This document shows, piece after piece, positions 1 through 12,622 of a stretch of 64,000 nucleotides of DNA. The DNA is from Trebonia sp963822615 (GTDB taxonomy: Bacteria; Actinomycetota; Actinomycetes; Streptosporangiales; Streptosporangiaceae): the NCBI GenBank assembly GCA_963822615.1, contig CAWGIM010000015.1, positions 434,001-498,000 on the forward strand, read 5' to 3'. The notes under the pieces are model-generated. The model searched no databases, was not told where the DNA came from, and saw only the letters and a program-made list of their open reading frames with translations. The translations under genes were made by a program, and so were the position numbers. The stretch's first letter is position 1, and each line of letters begins with the position of its first letter.

Positions 1-1061
1 GCCCACAGCCCGTGCAGCGCCCGCTCGTCCGCGATCACCGGCGCACCCCGGTCATCCCGAACGATTGCGTAGGCAAGCCGGTCCACGTTAAGCACCTGCA
101 CCCGGCGGCGCAGCTCGTCGTCGGTGATCAGCAGCCCGAGCTGGGCCGCCAGTGCGTCCGCGAGGATGCCGTTGAACGAGGTCACCAGGACCCGTTCCCC
201 CGGTGCCCGGCCGGCCAGGAAGGCGGCCCGGTGCAGCACCGTCACCGTCTTGCCGGTCCCGGGGCCGCCGGTGACCTGGGCCGGGCCGGAGTAGCTGGGC
301 CGGTAGGCGATCTTGCGCTGGCCCGGGTGCAGGAACGTCCGCCACTGCGCGAACGGGTGGGACAGGATGCGCCGCAGCTCGTCCTCCCCGGACACGAAGG
401 CGACCGCGCCGGGGCTGCGCTCCATCGCGGTCACCAGGTCGTCCGGGTCGACCGGGGCCCGGTCGCCGGCGCTGCGGTCGGGGGCGTAGAGCCGGTCGAT
501 CTCCTCGCGCGCCTCGTCCAGCGTCATGCCGCAGGCGAGGGCGTGCAGGGCGGCGTACTGGGCGTCCGGCAGGGCGGGCTGCAGCCGTTCCAGGTCGGTG
601 TCGCCGGCCAGCAGCCGGATCTTCGGCAGCAGTTGCGCGTCGACGCCGAGCCCGGTCAGCGCGGTATCGCTGATGTCGGCGAACAGCCGGCTGGCGGCGG
701 GCCTGGCGGCCGGCTGGAACTGGCTGATCGCCTCCTCGTCGCGGACCTCGAGCACCCCGAGCGCCCGGTTGACGCTGAACCGCCGGCTGGACGCGTAGGC
801 GTTCGCGGTGTCCTGCGGCAGCACCGTCACCAGGCAGTAGATGTCGCCGGTGGCGGGCGCCAGCACGACCCCGCGCCAGCGGTTGTTCACTTCCATCGTG
901 CGGATCCGGTCGTCCCAGGTCTGCGACGGCTTTTCCAGGTACTGCCCGGGGTCAGGGTGCCGGGCGAACCGGGAGACGGCCAGGTCGACGGCGCTCTGCA
1001 CCTCCTTGTCCAGCCGCACGTAGTCAGCCAGAAAGTTCCTAGCGATCGCCAGGCGGGCCAC
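1..1061 (-). CDS. UvrD/REP-type DNA helicase with RelE-like N-terminus (3' end outside window)
   Basis: About 353 codons are visible from a GTG at 1061 with AAGGAG roughly 8 nt upstream; the gene runs off the left edge. The first ~110 residues (VARLAIARNF to GVLEVRDEEA) have the length, order and residues of a RelE/ParE toxin-like fold, including a DRIRTMEV..WRGVV strand pair. A Walker A motif GGPGTGKTV sits near residue 264, followed by LVTSFNGILADAL, typical of a superfamily 1 helicase with an inserted domain. The family (UvrD-helicase domain proteins of actinomycetes, ~700 residues) probably unwinds DNA at the expense of ATP; the role of the toxin-like fold is unknown. It is divergent from the DUF262 gene across 158 bp. 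Identity as an SF1 helicase is firm; the toxin-fold reading is from pattern only. Confidence 0.8.
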   Translation of the reverse strand, partial: MARLAIARNFLADYVRLDKEVQSAVDLAVSRFARHPDPGQYLEKPSQTWDDRIRTMEVNNRWRGVVLAPATGDIYCLVTVLPQDTANAYASSRRFSVNRALGVLEVRDEEAISQFQPAARPAASRLFADISDTALTGLGVDAQLLPKIRLLAGDTDLERLQPALPDAQYAALHALACGMTLDEAREEIDRLYAPDRSAGDRAPVDPDDLVTAMERSPGAVAFVSGEDELRRILSHPFAQWRTFLHPGQRKIAYRPSYSGPAQVTGGPGTGKTVTVLHRAAFLAGRAPGERVLVTSFNGILADALAAQLGLLITDDELRRRVQVLNVDRLAYAIVRDDRGAPVIADERALHGLW

Positions 1062-1219
1062 CGGGCAGCTCCTTCCCCCCGCCAGCCGTCACCGACGCTG
1101 GCCGACTCCAAAACTCGCATGCTAAACCGCCCGGGCATCGGCGGCAGCGAGAGTCAGATTCGATCCGGTAAATATCACGCTGGTTTCTGTTGGGGTGATC
1201 GTCGCGCTATGTTCCTCCA

Positions 1220-2704
1220 GTGACCAAGCTGGCCGCCCTGCTGGACCAGGTAGACGCGGGAAGCGTGCTGCTGCCTGAGTTCCAGCGCGGCTACGTGTGG
1301 AACCGTGACCAGGTCCGCGGCCTGATGCGGTCGCTGTACCGCGGTTACCCGGTCGGCAGCCTGCTCACCTGGGAAACCCGGGGCGACCTGCTGATCCTGG
1401 ACGGCCAGCAGCGGATCACCACCCTGTACGGGATCACCCGGGGCAGGCCCCCGGCCTTCTTCCAGGGCGACCAGCGGGCGTTCACCGGCCTGCGCTTCAA
1501 CGTCGAGGACGAGACGTTCGAGTTCCCCGCATCCGCCCGCGCTGACCCGCCTTGGGTCGACGTCACCGCGCTGTACACCGAGGGCCTGGAGCCTCTGGTG
1601 GCCGCCCTGCACGCGCACCCCGGCAGCCGCCCGCGGATCGCCGCCTACCTGACCCGGCTGGCCCGCTTGCAGCAGGTACTGGAGCGGGACATCCACGAGG
1701 AGAAGGTCACCGGCCCCGACAAGACCACCGACGTGGTGGTCGACATCTTCAACCGGGTCAACGCCGGCGGCACCCGGCTGTCGGCGGCCGACCTCGCGCT
1801 GGCCAGGCAGTGCGCCCACTGGCCCGCCGCCCGCGCGGTGATGCGCGACCACCTGGACCGCTGGGAGAAGGAAGGGTTCTCCTTCACCCTGGACTGGCTG
1901 CTGCGCAACGTCACCGCGGTCGCCACCGGCCGGGCCGAGTTCAGCTCGCTCGACGCGGTCCCGGTGACCGCCTTCCAGCAGGCCCTGGAGGCGGCGGCCG
2001 GCTACATCAGCTACTTCCTCGACCTGGTGGTCACCCGCCTCGGCCTGGACCACGACCGGGTGCTGGCGGGCCGCTACGCCTTCCCGGTGATCTGCCTGCT
2101 GCTGGACCAGCGGGGCGGGCGTTTCGACTCCGACGCGGAGGTCGGGAGCGTCCTCTACTGGTACGTCCACGCGGCGCTGCGCGGCCGCTTCGCCGGCGCG
2201 GCCGAGACCGCCCTCAACCAGGACTACGCCGCCGTGACCAGGCACGGCGCCGACGGCCTGGTCAGCTCACTGGAACGCTGGCGAGGCGGGAACCTCGCCG
2301 TCAACGCAGCGGACTTCGACCGCAGCGGCCGCGGCTCGCGCTGCTACCCGCTGCTCTACCTGCTCACCCGCGTCCACGGTGCCCATGACTTCGGCAGCGG
2401 CCTGCCGCTGGCCGGCCCGCAGCTCCACCACGTGTTCCCCAAGGCCGGGAACGCGGTCGCCAACTTCTGCTTCCTGAGCCAGGAAACCCGCCTGGTCATC
2501 GGCCAGCGGGGCCCGGGGGAGTACTTCCGGGTGGTGGAGTCGATGCACCCCGGCGTACTCGCCTCGCAGTGGATCCCGTCCGACCCGGCCCTCTGGCAGG
2601 CTGACCGTTACCCCGACTTCCTGGCCGCCCGCCGCGAGCTGCTGGCCGCGGCCGCCAACGATTTCCTCTCGGAGCTGCTGGCCGGGACGGCTCCTTTGCC
2701 CTGA
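1220..2704 (+). CDS. GmrSD-like DUF262/DUF1524 restriction endonuclease, C-terminally truncated by in-frame TGA
   Basis: The protein has 494 residues from a GTG at 1220. The N-terminal DUF262 domain shows LPEFQRGYVWNRDQV, the SLYRGYPVGSLL segment and LDGQQRITTLYG, the nucleotide-binding (ParB/Srx-like) signature of GmrS. The C-terminal DUF1524 HNH region has LHHVFPK at residues 402-408 and VANFCFLS. Such fused GmrSD proteins cut DNA with modified bases (type IV restriction). The reading frame continues unbroken after the TGA at 2702-2704 into a further ~110 residues whose composition matches the C-terminal tail I associate with longer DUF262 proteins, so this product may be shortened by a nonsense change. 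It is first of the island's plus-strand genes. Confidence 0.85.
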   Translation: MTKLAALLDQVDAGSVLLPEFQRGYVWNRDQVRGLMRSLYRGYPVGSLLTWETRGDLLILDGQQRITTLYGITRGRPPAFFQGDQRAFTGLRFNVEDETFEFPASARADPPWVDVTALYTEGLEPLVAALHAHPGSRPRIAAYLTRLARLQQVLERDIHEEKVTGPDKTTDVVVDIFNRVNAGGTRLSAADLALARQCAHWPAARAVMRDHLDRWEKEGFSFTLDWLLRNVTAVATGRAEFSSLDAVPVTAFQQALEAAAGYISYFLDLVVTRLGLDHDRVLAGRYAFPVICLLLDQRGGRFDSDAEVGSVLYWYVHAALRGRFAGAAETALNQDYAAVTRHGADGLVSSLERWRGGNLAVNAADFDRSGRGSRCYPLLYLLTRVHGAHDFGSGLPLAGPQLHHVFPKAGNAVANFCFLSQETRLVIGQRGPGEYFRVVESMHPGVLASQWIPSDPALWQADRYPDFLAARRELLAAAANDFLSELLAGTAPLP

Positions 2705-2719
2705 TTCTGGCCGGCGTCC

Positions 2720-3034
2720 TTGATTGCTGCCGATGCCGGCTCCACCCCGGTCACCGCCCTGGTCGCCGAGCTGACCGAGCTAGGCTGCGCCGAGCCCGCA
2801 CTGGACTGCGAGGTCCCCGACCCGGCCACCGGCGAAGTCCTGCTGATGGCCGACGCCTGCTGGCCAGAAGGCCTCCAGCCCGGCCAGGGCGCCCCGGTCG
2901 TGCTCGCCCTCGACGCGGTGCCGGGCAACCTGGACCGGCTCCGCGAGCTCGGCTACGACCTGTTCACCTCGGTCGACTCGCTCCGCGGGCACGTCCGCCG
3001 CCGTAACTCAGCCGCGGCCGGCGTTTCCGCCTGA
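2720..3034 (+). CDS. C-terminal domain of the DUF262 protein, separated by an in-frame stop
   Basis: This 104-residue reading frame is in the same frame as the preceding gene and begins, if translated separately, at a TTG 16 nt after its TGA with no clear ribosome binding site. Visible sequence includes LMADACWPEGLQPGQG, PVVLALD, then LGYDLFTSVDSLRGHV, a mixed alpha/beta pattern. I recall comparable tails (a 'LAWPDG.Q.G' strand followed by 'GFRFFTSVE') at the end of longer DUF262 proteins, so I infer this is a detached C-terminal domain rather than an independent gene. It overlaps the 3' end of the convergent EEP gene by 82 bp. Confidence 0.5.
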   Translation: MIAADAGSTPVTALVAELTELGCAEPALDCEVPDPATGEVLLMADACWPEGLQPGQGAPVVLALDAVPGNLDRLRELGYDLFTSVDSLRGHVRRRNSAAAGVSA

Positions 3035-3744
3035 ACGATGGTCGCCCGCACCAGGTTATGGTCCGACAGCCCGCCCGAGTCCTCGACCTCGGCGTCGGTG
3101 GCGCGTGCCCCCCGCACCACCACGTGATCAATGAAGGCCGGCGCCACCCCGTGCGTATTCGGCCGGGTGGCCCGTGACCCCAGCGGCAGCTCAGCCACCG
3201 CGAAGTCCTGGCCAAGCTCAGCCGTCACCGCGAACCGCCCGATGTTGAAGTCGCCCAGCATGACCACCGGCAGGTCCGGCCACTCACCCGCCAGCCGGCC
3301 CAGCCGCTTCAGCTCGCCGACCCGCCGCACGTCCCCGCTGACGTGCGTGACGATCACGATCATCTCGTTCAACCGCACCGCGAGCGCGCCCTTGCCTGGG
3401 GCGCGGTCGAAGGCGAACCCGGCTACCTCCTGGCCGGGCTGGTCGGACAGCAGGACCAGGTACTCGCCGGGGTCGCCGAGCGGTGTCGCGTCTGCGCGGT
3501 GCGGTACCGGGACGCGGGGGAACCGGAACGCGAAGACCGTCCGGTCCGGCAGGCCGGCCCGGAGGCTGGCTAGCTGGTCGCCGCTGACTTCCTGGAGGCC
3601 GATGACCTGCTCGGTCCGGCCTTTCAGCCAGGCGGTGACGGCGGCGATCCTTGCTGGCTCCTGCGGCCAGTGGTCGGCGACGGGTTCGCCGTACTTTTCC
3701 GCGTGCACGCGATGCAGGACGTTCCAGGTAGCCACCGTGATCAC
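2953..3744 (-). CDS. Endonuclease/exonuclease/phosphatase (EEP) family protein
   Basis: The 263-residue protein shows the EEP metal-dependent hydrolase signature in order: TWNVLH at the N-terminus, LQEVS, VTHVSGD, LGDFNI, IDHVVV and LSDHNLV. These carry the Asn, Glu, Asp/Asn and His residues used for magnesium binding and phosphodiester hydrolysis. No signal peptide is visible, so it is probably cytoplasmic. Substrate could be DNA, RNA or a small phosphodiester; the family does not decide. The last ~25 residues after the LSDHNLV block are antisense to the neighbouring C-terminal tail and may be non-functional. It is convergent with the DUF262 genes and may be an accessory nuclease of the island. 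Confidence 0.8.
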   Translation of the reverse strand: MITVATWNVLHRVHAEKYGEPVADHWPQEPARIAAVTAWLKGRTEQVIGLQEVSGDQLASLRAGLPDRTVFAFRFPRVPVPHRADATPLGDPGEYLVLLSDQPGQEVAGFAFDRAPGKGALAVRLNEMIVIVTHVSGDVRRVGELKRLGRLAGEWPDLPVVMLGDFNIGRFAVTAELGQDFAVAELPLGSRATRPNTHGVAPAFIDHVVVRGARATDAEVEDSGGLSDHNLVRATIVQAETPAAAELRRRTCPRSESTEVNRS

Positions 3745-4154
3745 GGTGCTGATCCTAAGACGCTGAAGCGTCCGTTTTGGCGGTCTGCTACAGGTACCTC
3801 TGCGTAGTCAGCGCTGACGGATTCCCTCATCACCGGCATTGAGACGTCGAGCTTCGTGGATGTCAGGTTGGCACTCAGGGACGTGAGCCGTCCTGTACAG
3901 ATATCAAACCCGATCATTTATATGAGCTGTTGATCGGATACGAGCGGAACGTCTGATCGAGAGGGATGGACGAAGGGCGGTCGATTCGTAATCGAGAGTT
4001 CGTGCCGCCTCCTTTGGGTGAAGCGCAATACCTGTGAGGCGAAGATGAGACGTATTTGGGGCCATGTCTTCCGACATTTTCCTCTCTCTGAGAGTACTAT
4101 CCGTTCGTTGGTACAGATGGTAAAGCGAGACTTGCGAGCAAGGGGGCACCACCG
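3745..4154. other. Intergenic region, no gene seen
   Basis: This 410-bp stretch separates the divergent EEP gene and the res gene and must hold promoters for both. It is richer in A and T than its surroundings. Both strands have open frames that are too short or read against the start of res, and none carries a recognisable motif. AAGGGGG about 9 nt before the GTG at 4155 is the probable res ribosome binding site. Confidence 0.5.
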
Positions 4155-7100
4155 GTGGCTGATCGGATCATCGAGAACCCGATCATCAACTCTCCCTATA
4201 AAGCACCAGAGAAGCACTTCAAGTTCGACGACGACGGCATAACCAACGACGTCGTTACTGGTCGGCGTCCCAGCCAGTACTTCGTCCCCGTCCCGCGGCC
4301 ACGCAAGCGTGGCCAGCAGATAGAGCTCGACTTCGCCGAGTTCACCGCAGACAAGATCCGGCTGAACGACTTCGTCAACCAGGTCAGGGACCGCGTCAGC
4401 ATCTGGCGCAAGCAGCAGTACCCACACGTCACGCCCACCACTCGCCGGCTCCTCGAGCACTGGTCCAACCCTGAGCGGGACAACCCGATCCTGTTCGCGC
4501 AGCGCGAGGCCGCCGAGACCGCGATCTACGTGGCCGAGGCCGCCCAGAAGGCCAGCGACGCCTGGATTCGCAACCAGCTCAACGACATGAACTCCGCCTG
4601 CAACCTCGGCCTGCACCGGGTGGCACTGAAGATGGCGACAGGCTCCGGCAAGACCGTCGTAATGGCGATGCTCATCGCCTGGCAGACGCTGAACAAGGTC
4701 GCCCAGCCGAACGACGTGCGCTTCTCCAGCCGGTTCCTCATCATCACCCCCGGCCTGACGATCAGGGACCGGCTCCGCGTCCTGCTCCCCGAGGATGACC
4801 AGAACTACTACAAGCTCCGCGGTCTCGTTCCGGATGATCTGGTCGGTGATCTCGGCCAGGCCAAGCTCGTGATCACCAACTACCACCAGCTACAGCGGCG
4901 TGAGACCAAGCAGGGCAAGGCGGTCGGCTCGCTGACCAAGGAGCTCCTGGCGGGCAGCTCCGGCGCGGCCCGAGCCCGTTCCTCGAGTCCTGGGGCCAGA
5001 TGGTCACCCGGGTCTGCCGCCCGCTCGGCGGCACTTCCGGCATCGTCGTGCTCAACGACGAGGCCCACCACTGTTACCTCGATCGGTACGACAACCCGGA
5101 AGACGACGGCGTCACCGACAAGGACCTCACCGGCGACGACAAGGCGGAGGCGCGCGAATAACACTGTCGCCGCGCGCCTGTGGTTCAACGGGCTGCGCGC
5201 GATCAACGAGAAGCTGGGCGGCAAGGGTGAGACCGGCGGCGTCAAAGCCGTCTACGACCTATCGGCCACGCCGTCCTTCCTGTCAGGCTCCGGGTACAAG
5301 GAGGGCACGCTCTTCCCCTGGGTAGCCTCCGATTTCAGCCTGGTTGAGGCGATCGAGTCAGGCATCGTGAAGATCCCCCGTGTCCCCGTCGATGACAACG
5401 CCACCACGCCGAACGTTCAGTTCCTGAACCTGTGGCCCGGCATCAAGGACGGCCTGCCGAAGAAGGGCCGCAAGGACGGCGAGGTCACCCCCGACCAGAT
5501 GCCCGGCCTGCTCGAGGGCGCGCTCAACGCGCTCTACGACTCCTACGCCAAGTCGTTCGCCGCCTGGGAGACGAGCGACGCCAAGAAGTACGGCGAGCCC
5601 GCTCCGGTCTTCATCGTTGTCTGCAACAACACCACCGTGTCCAAGATGGTCTACGACTACATCGCCGGCTGGGAGAAGCCGCTCAGCGACTACCAGAAAG
5701 TGTGGGTATCGGGAAAGCTCCCGCTGTTCTCCAATGTCGAACACGGTAAGCCGATCGCACGACCGCGCACGATCCTCGTCGACTCCCTCCAGTTCGAGTC
5801 GGGCGAGGGCTTGTCACCGGAGTTCAAGAAGATCGCCGCGATTGAGATCGAGGACTTCCGCGACGAATACGCCCGTCGCGTCCCCGGCCGCGGAGTCGAG
5901 GACGTCGACGACGGGCAGATCATGCGCGAGGTGATGAACACCGTCGGGAAGAAGGACAAGCTCGGCGAGCCCGTCCGCTGCGTCGTCTCCGTCTCCATGC
6001 TCACGGAGGGCTGGGACGCCAATACCGTCACCCACATCCTCGGCGTCCGCGCCTTCGGCACCCAGCTCCTGTGCGAGCAGGTGGTCGGCCGCGGCCTGCG
6101 CCGCCGCTCCTACGAACCCGACGAGAACGGCCTGTTCACCCCCGAGTACGCCGACGTGTACGGCGTCCCCTTCGCCTTCATGCCCACGGTCGGCAAGGAC
6201 GGCGACAGGAAGATCAAGCCGACTCGCTCCGTTCACGCGCTGCCGGAGAGAAAAGAAGCCGCAGATCAGCTTCCCGCGGGTGGCCGGATACCGGCTAGAG
6301 CTTCCCGACGAGCCGCTTTATGAAGTTTTTCGGAACGGTCCCGGCTGACTCTGACCACGGAGATTCCCACCGAGGTCCGAGGCGGCGGGCTCATTGGCAG
6401 CTCCCAGACGCAGACACTCGCCAAATACCAGGCGATGCGCGCCCAGGAGGTCGCCTACGGCCTAGCCGATAGGGTGCTCAGCCTGTTCGACACCAACCGC
6501 GACCCTCGGCCCTGGTACTTCCCGCAGATCCTGGCGATCACCAAGCGTGTGGATGAGCCAGTGCGTTACTTACGAGCCAGGGACATTCCCCGGCCTGTTG
6601 CTGATGGCGCAGATACGCCGATGAGGCCACGCGCCGCATCCGGCTCGCGCTCACCTGGCAAGAGGGCAACCGGCACCCCACGATCGTGCCGCTGTTCCGC
6701 CAGGGCGACCGGACTGGCTCTACCTTCGGGGTGGACTTCGTCACCACCAAGGAGGTCTTCCCGACCGACGAGAAGTGCCACGTCAACTACGTGGTCCTCG
6801 ACGGGATCGGCGGCAACCTGTGGGAGAAGGCGGTCGCGGAGATCCTCGAGTCGATGTCGCCTGTCGCGGCGTACGTGAAGAACGACCGCCTGGGGTTCAC
6901 CGTCCCGTACGCGCTGGCGGGCCGCAGCCACGAGTACATCCCCGACTTCCTGGTCCGGCTCAAGCCGCGCGACGACGATGATGCGGTGCGGACGCTGATC
7001 GTGGAGGTCTCCGGCACGCTCAAGAAGGCGGAGCCGACGAAGGAGAAGGCCGACACCACCCGCGGCCTGTGGGTGCCCGCGATCAACGCCCACGGCGGCT

Positions 7101-7222
7101 TCGGCCGCTGGGGCTACGCCGAGCTGACCAACCCCAAGACCTTCCGCGCCGACCTCGTGACCGCCATCGAAGCGCTGTACACCGAACCGTCGGAGTTCGC
7201 TCGTGAAGGAGCTGAGCTGTAA
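4155..7222 (+). pseudogene. Type III-like restriction endonuclease subunit Res (BPTD_3080-type), frameshifted
   Basis: Read across frames, this is a ~1020-residue DEAD/DEAH translocase-nuclease. Walker A MATGSGKTV and ITPGLTIRDR are in the first frame; the Walker B segment VLNDEAHHCYLDRYD (5051-5086) lies in another frame between shifts near 4970 and 5155; then ATPSFLSG, SMLTEGWDANTVTHI and QVVGRGLRRRSY follow. Further shifts occur near 6255, 6345 and 6600. The C-terminal nuclease domain reads YIPDFLVRL..LIVEVSG, a PD-(D/E)XK pattern in which the usual lysine is serine, followed by the family block WVPAINAHGGFGRWGYAEL. The stop TAA overlaps the mod start by one base, so the two genes are co-translated. 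Protein conservation across shifts suggests recent indels or sequence error. Confidence 0.85.
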
Positions 7223-9791
7223 TGCCGCCGCGTAAGAAGGAGCCGACCGGGCCGGTGCCCGTCGAGGCGTTCAAGCACGAGGACAAGCGCATCAACATCC
7301 CCACCGCCGACTCCAGTGAGCTAGTGTCTCCCGACGTGGCCAAGCCGACGCAGCTCAGGTACCCGCGTAACCCCGACCTCGACCCGCAGCTCGTCTGGCG
7401 GGGGAAGGACGAGCAGGACGGCGAGGACCTGGTCGTCGATGCGCCGCCGATCTACATCCAGGAAAAGATCGTCCCCCAGGTCATCATCGAGAACCTGCGC
7501 GAAGGTCGGTCGAGAAGCCCGAGCTGACGCTGTTCGATGACTACGACGGGCTCGAGGGATACGAGGCCGTCGAGTACTACCAGCACGAGGCCAACTGGTC
7601 GAACCGGATGATCCTGGGGGACTCGCTTCAGGTGATGGGCTCCCTCGCGGAGAAGGAGAACCTGCGGGGGAAGGTCCAGATGGTCTATCTGGACCCGCCG
7701 TACGGGATCAAGTTCGACTCGAACTGGCAGGTACGGACTGACAAGCGAGAGGTCACGGATGGCAAGGTCGAGGACGTTACCCGAGAAGTCGAGCAGATAA
7801 AGGCTTTCCGTGACACATGGGAACTGGGATAAATTCTTACTTGGCATATCTCCGCGATCGTCTAATTCGTTGCCCGAGATCTACTCGCCGAGTCGGGAAC
7901 TGTATTCGTTCAAATAGGCGATGAAAATGTTCATCTAGTCCGGTCTCTTCTGGATGAAGTTTTTGGTGCGGAGAACTTCATCAGTCAGATTACATTCCTT
8001 AAGACCAGCTCGTCTACGGGCGAATTTGGCGGCACGGCAGACTATCTTCTTTGGTATGCGAGATCCCGTGACAATTTGAAGTTTCGCGAGCTATTCCACC
8101 AAAAGGCCACTGGCGGAACGGGTGGATCCGGTGATACGCAGGTTCAACTACCCAATGGTGCCCGCAGGCCGCTCACGCGGAGGAGATCGCCAATAATTCG
8201 CTTTTGCCAACTGGAAGTCAATTTCGCAGGCGATAATCTGACGAGCCAGAGCGTGGGTCGCGCGAAAGGTGAGGGTGCCGCATCTTGGTTCAAGGTCGAA
8301 ATTGGTGGACAAGAGTACGATCCGGGCATGAACGCGCGGTGGAAGACAAACGCGGACGGGATGGAACGACTGCTCGCCGCCGATCGTGTTCTTGCTCCTC
8401 GCAGGGGCAAGAAGCTTGCTTATCTTCGCTATCTTGATGATTTCCCGGCAACGCCAATCGGCAAGATGTGGACCGACACGCTCGGCCAGAATCCGTTCGC
8501 GGTGACAAGGTATCTGTAGTTCAGACATCCGTCCAAGGTCGTCGAACGATGCATGCTCATGACGACTGATCCTGGCGATCTCATGGTCGATCCTACGTGC
8601 GGCTCGGGAACCACAGCATTCGTTGCAGAGAAATGGGGACGACGTTGGATCACGATCGACACGTCTCGGGTCGCGCTGGCGCTGGCACGGCAGCGAATAA
8701 TGGCCTCCCAGTTCCCGTTACTATCAATCTTGCCGATTCGTCAGGAGATGTGCGGAAGGGGCTTGTCTATAACGCATTCCTCACATCACGCTTAAGTCGA
8801 TCGCCACCAATCCCGACATCAAGCCCGGGATGAATGGACAGGAGATCGATGCGGCGATCTTCCGTCATGCAGACAGCGAAATTCTTTACGACCAAGCCGA
8901 GGAGGACAGCCGTAAAGTCCGCGTCTCTGGTCCATTCACCGTAGAGAGCTTGTCGCCGCATTCCACAGTCACCCCGGTTCGTTCCGAATCCGAAAAGGCG
9001 GCTACCACCGACGACGGGTCGGTTTTCGAGAAGAGCATCGTCGACAATCTACTTAAGGCCGGAGTCCAGAACGGCCGGAAGGCTGAGCGGTTGCTGTTCG
9101 AGTCGCTGGTCCCGTTCGCCGGTGAGCACATCCAAGGCTGAGGGTGTCCAGAAGGAGACAGGACAGCGGGTCGCGGTGTCGATCGGGCCGCAGTTCGGGA
9201 CGGTGGATCCGGAGTGGATCAGGCTGGCGGCGCGGGAGGCGACCCGGGGCCTCGGCTTCGACCTGCTGCTGGTGTGCGCGTTCTCGTTCGACCCGCAGGC
9301 GAAGGAGTGCGATGGAGGAGTTCTCGATCGGGCGGGTGCGCGTGCTCCTGGTCCGAATGAACTCCGACCTGGCCATGGGCGACGTGCTGCTGAAGAAGAC
9401 CGGGTCCGGGAACCTGTTCACGGTGTTCGGCGAGCCGGACGTGACGATCACGCACGAGGGCGACGACGTCGTCGTCGAGATCAAGGGCGTGGACGTCTAC
9501 AACCCGACTACCGGGGAGATCCGGTCATCGGGGACCGGCGAGATCGCGCTGTGGATGATCGACACCGACTACGACGGGGAGTCGTTCTTCGTCCGGCACT
9601 GCTACTTCACCGGGGAGCAACGACCCGTACAAGCGGCTCAAGGCGGCGCTGAAGGCGGACATCGACCCGGTGGCCTGGGAGACGCTCTACCAGACGAAGT
9701 CGCGGCCGTTCCCGCGGCCGGAGAAGGGAAGATCGCCGTCAAGGTGATCAACCACTACGGCGACGAAGTGCTCCAGGTCTACGACGTCTGA
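7222..9791 (+). pseudogene. Type III-like DNA adenine methyltransferase subunit Mod, heavily frameshifted
   Basis: The ATG at 7222 overlaps the res stop. Joined across frames the product is ~855 residues. Visible blocks are MILGDSLQVM, LDPPYGIKF (catalytic DPPY motif IV) near 7690, IGDENVHLVRSLLDEVFG, then MLMTTDPGDL and DPTCGSGTT (AdoMet motif I) near 8590. Motif IV before motif I marks a beta-class N6-adenine methyltransferase, as in type III Mod. The C-terminal part (RVSGPFTVESLSPH, SIGPQFGTV, GEPDVTI, VKVINHYGDEVLQVYDV) belongs to the same family and ends at 9791. At least ten shifts lie between 7505 and 9725. The 7.8-8.9 kb part is clearly lower in GC and has A/T-ending codons unlike the rest of the window, a sign of transfer. 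Confidence 0.85.
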
Positions 9792-9793
9792 CG

Positions 9794-12551
<2,758 letters not shown>

Positions 12552-12622
12552 TAAGGGTATCGATCGTTTTATCGAACATGTTACGCTAGGTTCGATTTCA
12601 ACTACCAAGGGATGGGGAGGAT

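Noticed and set aside
12..1223. Long plus-strand open frame (403 codons)
   Set aside because: It is antisense to the UvrD-like helicase, which has clear motifs; the frame is open only through GC-biased codon shadowing.
2702..2704. TGA as a recoded codon (selenocysteine or programmed readthrough) in the DUF262 gene
   Set aside because: No SECIS-like hairpin was seen just after the codon and the position is a domain linker; a point change or sequence error is simpler.
3904..4886. Minus-strand frames over the 5' part of res
   Set aside because: They read against the Walker A region of res and have no recognisable domain or ribosome binding site.
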